From assembly GCA_946885765.1 (NCBI GenBank), contig CAMPHD010000162.1:1-7416 (forward strand): 7,416 bases of DNA, in the 5' to 3' direction. The stretch comes from an uncultured Thalassospira sp. (GTDB lineage Bacteria; Pseudomonadota; Alphaproteobacteria; Rhodospirillales_A; Thalassospiraceae). The position numbers and the translations under genes are program-made. Positions 1-5,959 of this stretch are shown here, one piece after another (the stretch's first letter is position 1; every line of letters begins with the position of its first letter). Under the pieces are notes generated by a model. The model was not told the DNA's origin. It ran no database searches and saw only the letters and a list, made by a program, of their open reading frames with translations.

Positions 1-207
1 CGAGAAGAATTCAAGTTCTTCGTCGTAATTAGCGCTCACCATCGAATAGGCGCGCAAAAGCGGCTTGCCTTCGACTTCGAGTCCGATCATGGCAAACTGA
101 CCATTGATGAACCGGAAACCCGGATCCCGGGTGGTTTTGAAGGTGAAGAGGGTGTCGGTCCAGTGATGGACGTAAGTGACTGTTTCTTCGTTTAAATTGC
201 TGGCCAT
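1..207 (-). CDS. fpr: Ferredoxin-NADP+ reductase, N-terminal part (cut by left edge)
   Basis: The first 69 codons of a gene read leftwards from ATG at 205-207 and leave the window in frame. Fpr is a cytosolic FAD enzyme that moves electrons between NADPH and ferredoxin or flavodoxin, often in oxidative-stress defence and Fe-S supply. The visible part is the start of the FAD-binding barrel: a FRFINGQFAMIGL strand-turn (residues 31-43) and the FAD-binding RAYS motif (residues 52-55), followed by the ANYDEELEFFS stretch typical of bacterial Fpr. An in-frame TGA lies only four codons upstream (217-219), so the start cannot be much earlier. No strong Shine-Dalgarno sequence is seen. The NADP-binding domain lies outside the window. 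It is divergent from the GntR-family gene across a 309-base gap. The family call is firm; the exact role is inferred. Confidence 0.88.
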   Translation of the reverse strand, partial: MASNLNEETVTYVHHWTDTLFTFKTTRDPGFRFINGQFAMIGLEVEGKPLLRAYSMVSANYDEELEFFS

Positions 208-516
208 AACGCTGCATCAATCCGTTTCGTCTAAAGCTTTCTACTGGACCGTGGCGGGAACGACGGACACACTTTCCCGACACTGTATCCATGCCAAGTT
301 AATACGATTTAACATCAAACAAACGTATATCGCAAGAAAACATTCACTCGTTGTGTGTTTTACGTGAAAATACAAATAAACATATAAATTAAGTGTAGAA
401 TATTGTCTGACAATATAGCAAGATAATCGCATCAGGCATATATCGCAACCGCGAAGTCCTTCTTAGATAGGACAGGATGTGCCCTACAGCAATGATCCAT
501 CGCAATCCGGTGATAA
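208..516. other. Divergent intergenic region between fpr and the GntR gene
   Basis: This is a 309-base gap without a convincing gene. Its middle (about 300-430) is markedly AT-rich compared with the coding DNA around it, as expected for promoters. It contains a perfect 17-base palindrome at 400-416 (separate entry). Candidate -10-like hexamers for the GntR gene are TATAAA at 383-388, with a 4/6 TTTACG match 18 bases upstream, and TAGAAT at 396-401, which abuts the palindrome. I could not settle on one. The roughly 100 bases between palindrome and start codon would be the leader; it has a short GTCCT/AGGAC repeat (456-460 and 469-473) that I consider too weak to call. No fpr promoter could be assigned with confidence. 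Confidence 0.6.
400..416. promoter_or_regulatory. Predicted GntR/FCD operator upstream of its own gene
   Basis: A perfect inverted repeat, ATATTGTC-T-GACAATAT, has 8-base arms around a single central base. The TTGTC-N-GACAA form matches the general TnGTnnnACnA-like operator pattern known for FCD-subfamily GntR regulators. The 14-base core TATTGTCTGACAAT occurs identically at 1358-1371 in front of the flavoenzyme gene. Its position about 100 bases upstream of the regulator gene, near candidate -10 elements, suggests autoregulation. Binding is inferred, not shown. Confidence 0.72.
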
Positions 517-1200
517 ATGACAAAAACCGACGCTTCCACAACCGAGGCACTGACCGTTCAACACGTTTCCGATGCCATCACCAATGCAATTCGTGACGGT
601 CGCCTCGTACCCGGTCAACGCCTGACCGAAGTCGACTTCGCCAAACGCCTTGGTGTCAGCCGGCCATCCGTTCGCGAAGCGTTTCGACAACTGACTGCAG
701 ACGGGCTTTTACATAGCCAGCCCTATCGCGGAGTCAGTGTTCGGCACATGACACGGCGCGAAGTTGACGATCTGTTTGTCGTGCGGGCTGCACTTGAAGG
801 TCTTGCTGTCCGGCTTGCCACCCCGATCCTGCAAGGCGATGCCGCGCAGCTACTTGCCATTCAGGCCGAACTCGACACTGCCGAAGCCCGCAATGACCTC
901 GCTGCCATGTCGCGCTACAACCTTGCCTTCCACATGCTGTTTGCCGATGTCACCGGCAACGCACCTTTATGCGAACAACTGCGGCGTATTGCCAACAGCG
1001 TATACTGGATGCAATTCCGCGTTCTGGTCGCGGACGACAAGGTGCTTCAAACCAACAGACAACATCGCGATATCGTTGATGCCATCCTTGTCGGAGATGC
1101 GGCCAAGGCCGAAGCGATCATGATTGATCATGTCGATCATTCACGCCAACTGGTGCAGTCACTGCCCGATAATCATTTTGCCGACGGCATCACAGACTAA
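517..1200 (+). CDS. GntR-family transcriptional regulator, FCD subfamily
   Basis: This 227-residue cytosolic DNA-binding regulator has the normal length for the FCD (FadR C-terminal domain) group. The N-terminal winged helix-turn-helix covers about residues 12-78, with the signature FAKRLGVSRPSVREAFRQL at 41-59 and the wing around YRGVSVR (70-76). The C-terminal all-helical FCD domain (about 84-215) binds the effector. Its usual metal/ligand residues appear as Asn135, His139, His183 and His205; the first is often Asp in the family, so Asn is a mild variation. An in-frame TAA immediately before the ATG (514-516) fixes the upstream limit; a weak GGTGA lies just upstream. The gene shares a palindromic operator core with the downstream flavoenzyme gene, its likely target. 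FCD proteins typically release DNA when a small acid or aromatic ligand binds. The ligand here is unknown; a halogenated tyrosine is only a guess from context. Confidence 0.92.
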   Translation: MTKTDASTTEALTVQHVSDAITNAIRDGRLVPGQRLTEVDFAKRLGVSRPSVREAFRQLTADGLLHSQPYRGVSVRHMTRREVDDLFVVRAALEGLAVRLATPILQGDAAQLLAIQAELDTAEARNDLAAMSRYNLAFHMLFADVTGNAPLCEQLRRIANSVYWMQFRVLVADDKVLQTNRQHRDIVDAILVGDAAKAEAIMIDHVDHSRQLVQSLPDNHFADGITD

Positions 1201-1331
1201 GCTAACAGCTCTGCTTACCGGCTTGTCCTATCCCGTGACCGTCACTCGGCCAAAACCAGAAGCGCGCGCGGGGCAGCAATGCGGAACCTGAACCGAAGAG
1301 CAGTCTCTCAGCCATCCGGGGATGACAGAAC

Positions 1332-1360
1332 TTGCATCCGTGATTTTGATCAATTATTAT
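1332..1360 (+). promoter_or_regulatory. Predicted sigma-70-type promoter of the IYD-like flavoenzyme gene
   Basis: TTGCAT (1332-1337, 4/6 to the -35 consensus) is followed after exactly 17 bases by TATTAT (1355-1360, 5/6 to TATAAT). This would start transcription near 1367, giving a leader of about 30 bases to the ATG at 1399. The last bases of the -10 and the predicted start site lie within the GntR-type palindrome, the arrangement expected for repression by steric block. Confidence 0.55.
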
Positions 1361-1371
1361 TGTCTGACAAT
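1358..1371. promoter_or_regulatory. Predicted GntR/FCD operator of the flavoenzyme gene
   Basis: The 14 bases TATTGTCTGACAAT are identical to the core of the site at 400-416. Within them ATTGTC-T-GACAAT (1359-1371) is a perfect palindrome with 6-base arms. It overlaps the predicted -10 and start site of the flavoenzyme gene and lies 158 bases after the regulator's stop codon. Two identical copies, one before each gene, support a shared regulator, most simply the product of the adjacent GntR gene. Confidence 0.75.
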
Positions 1372-1398
1372 TTAAACAAACAAATATCAGAGAGCGCC

Positions 1399-2094
1399 AT
1401 GACAACCCGCCCCGCACCGACCGCCGAATTTGTGCCGATCCCGTTGCCCGATTATCAGGAACGCCCGATTGACGAGATGCGCCGCGGGGCTCAGACTTTT
1501 TATGATGAAATCCGCACGCGCCACACAGTGCGCGAATTTTCGGATCGACCGGTACCGCGTGACATCATCGAAACCTGCATTCGTGCGGCGGGCACAGCGC
1601 CCAATGGGGCCAATCATCAGCCATGGCATTTTTCCGTGATTGGCGATCCGGTGATGAAAAAGAAAATCCGTGATGCCGCCGAGGAAGAAGAACGCGCCTT
1701 TTATGCCGGTCGTGCGGGCGAAGAATGGATCGAAGCCCTGCGCCCCTTGGGGACGGATGACAGCAAACCGTTTCTGGAAATCGCACCATGGCTGATTTGC
1801 ATTTTTGGCGAACGCAAAAGCACCTCGGCCGATGGGAAACTTCGCAAAAACTATTACGTCCCGGAATCCGTTTCCATCGCCACCGGCTTTCTGATTGCAG
1901 CCCTGCATCGTGCAGGGCTTGCAACACTGACCCATACGCCAAACCCGATGAGCTTCCTGACCAAGATTTGCCAACGCCCGGATCACAACAAGCCCTATAT
2001 CCTGCTGGTCACCGGATATCCGGCACCGGATGCGACGATCCCGAAACACGCGACCGAGAAAAAAGACCTTTCGGAAACCGCGACCTTCTTCTGA
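1399..2094 (+). CDS. Nitroreductase-fold FMN enzyme, iodotyrosine deiodinase (IYD)-like
   Basis: This 231-residue soluble protein is of the nitroreductase superfamily and resembles iodotyrosine deiodinase along its whole length. IYD removes halogen reductively from iodo-, bromo- or chlorotyrosine using FMN. FMN-site features are RHTVREFS (41-48), [13 protein letters not shown] (64-76) and LATLTHTP (174-181). The three IYD substrate-lid residues, which grip the amino acid part of halotyrosine, are present at the right spacing: Glu98, Tyr102 (+4) and Lys123 (+21). The C-terminal [14 protein letters not shown] (202-215) also matches. There is no signal peptide or membrane anchor, unlike mammalian IYD, so it should be cytosolic. 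A longer in-frame start at 1279 is rejected because it would translate through the promoter and operator; ATG 1399 has a GAGAG-type ribosome site just upstream. It is preceded by the GntR gene and followed by a terminator. A different nitroreductase substrate remains possible. Confidence 0.88.
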   Translation: MTTRPAPTAEFVPIPLPDYQERPIDEMRRGAQTFYDEIRTRHTVREFSDRPVPRDIIETCIRAAGTAPNGANHQPWHFSVIGDPVMKKKIRDAAEEEERAFYAGRAGEEWIEALRPLGTDDSKPFLEIAPWLICIFGERKSTSADGKLRKNYYVPESVSIATGFLIAALHRAGLATLTHTPNPMSFLTKICQRPDHNKPYILLVTGYPAPDATIPKHATEKKDLSETATFF

Positions 2095-2113
2095 GGCTTC
2101 ACGACTGCCAAAT

Positions 2114-2144
2114 AAAAATCCCCGCAGGTGTTGCGGGGATTTTT
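2114..2144. terminator. Bidirectional rho-independent terminator (flavoenzyme / histidine kinase)
   Basis: A perfect 13-base-pair stem, AAAAATCCCCGCA (2114-2126) with TGCGGGGATTTTT (2132-2144), encloses a 5-base loop. The GC-rich core is flanked by A-run and T-run, so it can terminate from both sides. It lies 19 bases after the flavoenzyme stop and about 20 bases after the convergent histidine kinase stop. Confidence 0.93.
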
Positions 2145-2164
2145 CATCAAACAGCCCGGGAAGC

Positions 2165-3502
2165 CTAATGCCCGATCGGCAATAACAGACGGACCCGAAG
2201 CCCGCCCCCCGGGGCATCTTCCAGAAACACATCGCCACCATGACCGCGGGCTGAATCGCGCGCGATTGTCATGCCAAGACCGACACCGCCTGTCGCCTGA
2301 TTACGGGATTCCTCAAGACGATAGAACGGCTTGAAGACTTCCTCTCGTTTATCAGCCGGAATGCCAGGACCATCATCATCAAACACGATTTCATAATCCT
2401 GCCCACGACGTCCGGCACGGACCGATAGATTATTGGCGTATCGCCCGGCATTCGACATGATATTGGCAAGGCAGCGCCGCACGGATTGTGGACGCAGATC
2501 CATTTCCAGACTGTCGGCGATATGCAGGTCAATCTGCTGCCCATCCCGAAGGGATTCGCCAACCTGATCGGTGATCAGCTTGCCAATGTCGGTTGGCTCG
2601 GCCTTCTCTCCTTCTTCGCCACGCGCAAACGCAAGATAGGCATCTACCATGCGTTCCATGTCGATAACGTCCTGTTTAAGCGCATCAACACCTGGCAAGG
2701 ATCCCTGCATCGCGAGTTCAAGCTTCATGCGCGTCAGCGGGGTCCGCAAATCATGCGACACCCCGGCCAGCAATGCGGTGCGTTGCGACAAATGGCGCGC
2801 GATACGGTCGCGCATCGAAATAAACGATGTCGCGGCCAGCCTTACCTCGGCCGCCCCTTCGGGTTTGAAAGTATCGACTTCGACCCCGCGACCGAACTGG
2901 TCGGCCGCCTTGGCAAGACGGCGGATCGGACGAACCTGATTGCGCATGAACATCACGGCAACGCCGTACAGGATCAGAGCTGAACCGGCGATCCACATAA
3001 AGAAGATATAAGTGGTGGAGGAATAGAGACGTTTGCGCGGCGAGACGATGGAAAGAACGCCGTCTTTTAACTGCACCCGGATTTCCAGCTTGCGGTCATC
3101 GACATCAAGGTCAAAGAAGAAGGGACGTTCCAGACGTTCATCCAAAGCATTGAACAATTCTTCCGAGACAAGCCCGAATGGCGGCTGGGTAATCTGCCGT
3201 TCTAGAATTTCGTCGGGCTCAAACACGATGTCGAGCTGCATGCGGGTACGCGCCGAATGTTGAAGCCATTCCATATGTTCGGCATCCGGATATTGGCCAA
3301 GATAATCGATCACGAAAACAACATCGCCAGCAAGTCCCCGGCTAAGCTGACGCGCAACCGTATCCCAATGGCGTTCGAAAAATATCAGCACCGTGACGAT
3401 CTGCAACAGCAGCATCGGCGTCATCAGGATCAAGAGCGACCGCCCCAAAAGGCCAGCCGGCATCAGCATTTTGATCCATCCTGTTTTTCCGCTGCCCAAC
3501 AT
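2165..3502 (-). CDS. EnvZ-like membrane sensor histidine kinase
   Basis: This 445-residue inner-membrane kinase is the probable phosphodonor for the response regulator encoded 48 bases upstream. Domains in order: TM1 about 22-42; a small periplasmic sensor of about 120 residues, rich in acidic residues (43-164); TM2 about 165-186; HAMP about 187-240; dimerisation/phosphoacceptor helix GVSHDLRTPLTRMKLEL with His250; and an ATPase domain with N-box Asn347/Asn351, G1 DDDGPGIP (375-382), F-box VFKPFYRLEES (389-399) and G2 GGVGLGMT (405-412). All catalytic motifs look intact. The start ATG (3500-3502) is preceded by a threefold GGAT(AA) run giving AAGGA about 5 bases upstream, a good ribosome site. 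The phosphoacceptor sequence is EnvZ/RstB-like. The signal sensed cannot be read from the sequence. It is the last gene of its transcript, ending at the shared terminator. Confidence 0.93.
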   Translation of the reverse strand: MLGSGKTGWIKMLMPAGLLGRSLLILMTPMLLLQIVTVLIFFERHWDTVARQLSRGLAGDVVFVIDYLGQYPDAEHMEWLQHSARTRMQLDIVFEPDEILERQITQPPFGLVSEELFNALDERLERPFFFDLDVDDRKLEIRVQLKDGVLSIVSPRKRLYSSTTYIFFMWIAGSALILYGVAVMFMRNQVRPIRRLAKAADQFGRGVEVDTFKPEGAAEVRLAATSFISMRDRIARHLSQRTALLAGVSHDLRTPLTRMKLELAMQGSLPGVDALKQDVIDMERMVDAYLAFARGEEGEKAEPTDIGKLITDQVGESLRDGQQIDLHIADSLEMDLRPQSVRRCLANIMSNAGRYANNLSVRAGRRGQDYEIVFDDDGPGIPADKREEVFKPFYRLEESRNQATGGVGLGMTIARDSARGHGGDVFLEDAPGGGLRVRLLLPIGH

Positions 3503-3550
3503 CCTTATCCTTATCCGCGTTCATCCCGCCGACAGTTCGGCATTCTGTTT

Positions 3551-4276
3551 TCAATCCACATACAGGACATAGCCCCGTCCACGCATTGTCTGCAAGTATC
3601 TTGGTTGTTTCGGGTCTTCCTCGAACTTGCGGCGCAGCCGGGTCACTTGCACATCGATACTGCGCGATGCGCCGGGGTCTACGGCATTCCCGCCCATCAT
3701 CTGATGAAGTTCTTCACGCGTTGCCGCCTGCCCGCGACGTTGCACAAGGGCCGCCAGAAGCGCCTGTTCGGCACTGGTCAGATAGATATGCTCGTCACCA
3801 CGCTGCAAGATCATCTTGACGATGTCGAATGTAAAATCGCCAAACTGCGCAACCGTTGCCGATGTGCCGGTTTCATCCGCATCCGGTTCGGGTGCCTCTG
3901 AATAACGCCGCAGGATTGCCTCGATCCGAAGAACCAGCTCGCGCGGCTCGAACGGCTTGGCAAGGTAGTCATCCACTCCTGCCTCAAGCCCGGCTATCCG
4001 GTCTTCGGTTTCCGCCAAGGCCGTCAAAAGCAGTATTGGTACTTTGGAGCCCTCATCACGCAAACTGCGCGCAAGATCGACACCCTTTTCTCCGGGCATC
4101 AGTACATCAAGCACCAGAAGATCAAATTGCAAACCGGCAAGGCTGGATCGTGCTTCGGCAGCATTTCTTGCGGCAGAAACGACAAAGCCGTTCTCGCCAA
4201 GATAACGGGTCAGCAAGTCGCGCAGACGATCATCGTCGTCGACCACAAGAATATGCGGCTGATCCTGACTGGCCAT
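3551..4276 (-). CDS. petR: OmpR-family response regulator, PetR-like
   Basis: This 241-residue two-domain response regulator has a receiver domain (about 7-122) with acidic pocket DDDD at 13-16, phosphoacceptor Asp57 in LLVLDVLMPGEKG, Thr85 and Lys107 in AKPFEPREL. A roughly 20-residue acidic linker leads to an OmpR-type winged-helix DNA-binding domain (about 144-241) ending in VTRLRRKFEEDP and the wing RGRGYVLYV. The receiver, the PFEPREL stretch and the adjacent PetP-like gene match the alphaproteobacterial PetR type, which in Rhodobacter capsulatus is known for a role linked to respiratory and photosynthetic growth. A clear AGGAG lies 8 bases before the ATG. The downstream kinase is the likely partner. 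The symbol rests on recalled similarity and gene order. No cytochrome bc1 genes are in this window, so the target genes are unknown. Confidence 0.9.
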   Translation of the reverse strand: MASQDQPHILVVDDDDRLRDLLTRYLGENGFVVSAARNAAEARSSLAGLQFDLLVLDVLMPGEKGVDLARSLRDEGSKVPILLLTALAETEDRIAGLEAGVDDYLAKPFEPRELVLRIEAILRRYSEAPEPDADETGTSATVAQFGDFTFDIVKMILQRGDEHIYLTSAEQALLAALVQRRGQAATREELHQMMGGNAVDPGASRSIDVQVTRLRRKFEEDPKQPRYLQTMRGRGYVLYVD

Positions 4277-4369
4277 ATGCCCTGCTCCTGAAATCCGAAC
4301 ATTTGAAACGTTTTATCCTATGCGAGTTAGGCAAAAAAGTGTTTCAAAATCCTATCGATAGAAAGCTGA

Positions 4370-4394
4370 CGGATCAGGCCATCACCCTGATCCG
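4370..4394 (-). terminator. Hairpin between petP-like and petR-like genes, weak terminator or attenuator
   Basis: A 9-base-pair perfect stem (CGGATCAGG at 4370-4378 with CCTGATCCG at 4386-4394) has a 7-base loop, about 40 bases downstream of the PetP-like stop in the direction of transcription. The T-rich tract that should follow is poor, so it is a weak terminator at best and may allow read-through into petR. Confidence 0.4.
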
Positions 4395-4433
4395 GTTGGA
4401 GTATTGATACAGAACGGTGAAACCAGCACGCTG

Positions 4434-4949
4434 TTAACTGGCCCGGCGGCGCATACCGGGTGGGCTGTCGTCGGTAAAACGGGCCCGGTCGGGTTCTTCG
4501 AGCATGCCCAGCATCACCTTGCGAAACCCTTCAACCGCCTCGGCCCCGGCTTCGCGATAGGCTGCCGCGATCAGGCTGCGCTGATTTTCCGTCAGTTCAC
4601 GTTCAAGCGCCTCGCCCTTTTCCGTCAGTGTCAAAAGGCGCTGACGGCGATCCTGTACGCCGGTTTTCTGATCGATGAAGCCTTCACGCACCAGTTGCCC
4701 CAATACACGCGACAACGATTGCTTGGTAATTTTAAGAATCGACAGAAGCTCGCTTACCGTAATGCCAGGGTTGCGGCTTACGAAATAAATGACCCGGTGA
4801 TGGGCGCGACCGAAATTATATTGCTCTAAGATTTGATCTGCCACTGCCGTGAAATCACGATAGGCATAGAACAGCAGTTCAATACCTTGCCTAAGCTCTT
4901 CTTCCCGCAGAAAAAGCGGGTTTACCTTGCGTGTTGAGATATCAGCCAT
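4434..4949 (-). CDS. petP: MarR-family transcriptional regulator, PetP-like
   Basis: This 171-residue MarR-type dimeric repressor or activator has N-terminal dimerisation helices (about 10-58, including LFLREEELRQGIELLFYAYRD and FGRAHHRVIYF), a winged helix-turn-helix at about 61-112 with recognition helix KITKQSLSRVLGQLV (73-87), the wing DRRQRLLTLT (100-109), and a C-terminal dimerisation helix (about 113-150). The GRAHHRVI and ITKQSLSRVL stretches and the pairing with a PetR-type response regulator fit the alphaproteobacterial PetP group. The gene is divergent from ilvE; the intervening 113 bases carry a 21-base inverted repeat that could be its operator. A weak GGAAAAG sits just before the ATG. 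The last 15 or so residues are basic/polar and look disordered. The MarR family is certain; the symbol is probable. Confidence 0.9.
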   Translation of the reverse strand: MADISTRKVNPLFLREEELRQGIELLFYAYRDFTAVADQILEQYNFGRAHHRVIYFVSRNPGITVSELLSILKITKQSLSRVLGQLVREGFIDQKTGVQDRRQRLLTLTEKGEALERELTENQRSLIAAAYREAGAEAVEGFRKVMLGMLEEPDRARFTDDSPPGMRRRAS

Positions 4950-4959
4950 GCTTTTCCGT

Positions 4960-4980
4960 TATGTCAGTTATATTGACATA
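4960..4980. promoter_or_regulatory. Predicted MarR/PetP operator in the petP-ilvE gap
   Basis: The inverted repeat TATGTCA-N7-TGACATA has perfect 7-base arms and lies 11 bases upstream of the petP-like ATG. Its size and symmetry suit a MarR dimer. The right arm contains the TTGACA -35 hexamer facing ilvE, and on the minus strand the centre holds TATAAC (4972-4967), a possible -10 for petP. A bound dimer would therefore cover both promoters. Regulation is inferred. Confidence 0.58.
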
Positions 4981-5001
4981 TTAATCGATGAATGTTACTC
5001 C
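4973..5001 (+). promoter_or_regulatory. Predicted ilvE promoter
   Basis: A perfect -35 TTGACA (4973-4978) is followed after 17 bases by the weak -10 hexamer TACTCC (4996-5001), which has a TGn extended -10 element directly before it (4993-4995). The leader to the ilvE ATG would be about 55 bases. The -35 is convincing; the -10 is poor, which is compatible with activated or extended-10 promoters. Confidence 0.42.
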
Positions 5002-5062
5002 GGCCAGACAATTAAGGACATAAAGTTACGTCCAAGTGCCCTTTTGAATTGGAATCTGGCAA

Positions 5063-5959
5063 ATGATCACTCCGACCTTCGACAACCGTGATGGTTTTAT
5101 CTGGTATAATGGCGAACTTAAACCCTGGCGTGAAAGCACCCTCCATGTGCTGAGCCATGCGGTCCATTATGGCAGCGCCGTCTTCGAAGGGGAACGGGCT
5201 TATAACGGTAAAGTGTTCAAACTTGCCGAACATGGCCAGCGTCTGATCAAATCGGGCGAGCTTCTTGATATGAAAGTGCCCTATGGCGCGGCCGAACTTG
5301 ATGATGCGGTCATTGAAACGCTTGCCGCCAACAATATCACCGATGGCTATATCCGTCGTATTGCATGGCGCGGCAGTGAAATGATGGGCGTTTCAGCCCA
5401 AAGCACGCGCATCAATGTCGCGATTGCCACCTGGGAATGGCCAAGCTATTTCAAACCGGAAGAACGCCTAAAAGGCATTCGTCTGGCGCTGTCGAAATGG
5501 GCGCGTCCGGCCCCGAATACCGCGCCGACTTCGGCCAAGGCTGCCGGTCTTTACATGATCTGCACCCTGTCGAAACACGAAGCGGAACGCAACGGTTTTG
5601 CTGATGCGCTGATGCTTGATTACCGTGGTCAGATCGCCGAAGCCACCGGGGCGAACGTGTTCTTTGTCAAGGATGGCAAAATCCATACACCGACCCCGGA
5701 TTGCTTCCTGGATGGCATCACGCGCCGCACCGTAATCGGGCTTGCCAAAGCACGCGGTTTCGAAGTGATCGAGCGCGCGATCATGCCCGAAGAAATGGCG
5801 GAATTCGAGGAGTGCTTCCTGACCGGAACGGCTGCAGAGGTCACCCCGGTGGCCTCCATCGCCGATTACACCTTCACCCCGGCGCATGTTTGCAAGACGC
5901 TGATGGAAGACTATATGGCTCTGGTACGCGGTGAGAAAAACGCGGTTGCCGCTGAGTAG
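5063..5959 (+). CDS. ilvE: Branched-chain amino acid aminotransferase
   Basis: This 298-residue PLP enzyme of fold type IV catalyses the last step of leucine, isoleucine and valine synthesis, and the first of their breakdown, with 2-oxoglutarate/glutamate as partner (EC 2.6.1.42). It is full length. Visible features: HYGSAVFEGERAY (35-47) at the N-terminal domain; the PLP Schiff-base lysine Lys159 in TSAKAAGLYM; the cofactor-contacting Glu193 in IAEATGANVFF; the PGITR-like DGITRRTVIGLAKARG (217-232); and the C-terminal FLTGTAAEVTPV phosphate-binding loop (252-263). An in-frame TGA at 5045-5047 limits the start, and ATG 5063 has a modest GGAA about 8 bases upstream. It is divergent from the PetP-like regulator, with a possible operator over its -35, and ends at a strong terminator. 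The related D-amino-acid transaminase and aminodeoxychorismate lyase are less likely given the ilvE-type motifs. Confidence 0.95.
   Translation: MITPTFDNRDGFIWYNGELKPWRESTLHVLSHAVHYGSAVFEGERAYNGKVFKLAEHGQRLIKSGELLDMKVPYGAAELDDAVIETLAANNITDGYIRRIAWRGSEMMGVSAQSTRINVAIATWEWPSYFKPEERLKGIRLALSKWARPAPNTAPTSAKAAGLYMICTLSKHEAERNGFADALMLDYRGQIAEATGANVFFVKDGKIHTPTPDCFLDGITRRTVIGLAKARGFEVIERAIMPEEMAEFEECFLTGTAAEVTPVASIADYTFTPAHVCKTLMEDYMALVRGEKNAVAAE

Noticed and set aside
477..516. Possible leader peptide ATG at 477 before the GntR gene
   Set aside because: It is out of frame with the regulator, runs into its coding region and shows no sign of a leader-peptide role.
1235..1245. GTGAC-C-GTCAC short palindrome after the GntR gene
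   Set aside because: The arms are only 5 bases with a 1-base centre, there is no T-run and no second copy; too weak to call a terminator or operator.
1279..1398. 40-codon N-terminal extension of the flavoenzyme
   Set aside because: It would run through the predicted promoter and operator, has no family similarity, and the ATG at 1399 has a better ribosome site.
1387..2241. Long minus-strand reading frame (284 codons) opposite the flavoenzyme gene
   Set aside because: It is antisense to a gene with clear family motifs, crosses the shared terminator and operon boundary, and its translation has no recognisable domain; it is a codon-bias shadow.
3585..3595. ATTGTCTGCAA, resembling one half of the GntR-type operator plus part of the other
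   Set aside because: It lies inside the PetR-like coding region (residues around YLQTMRG) and breaks the palindrome; a chance match.
3257..4407. Plus-strand reading frames of 214 and 183 codons opposite the kinase and PetR-like genes
   Set aside because: They are shadows of intact minus-strand genes with conserved catalytic residues, and show no domain of their own.
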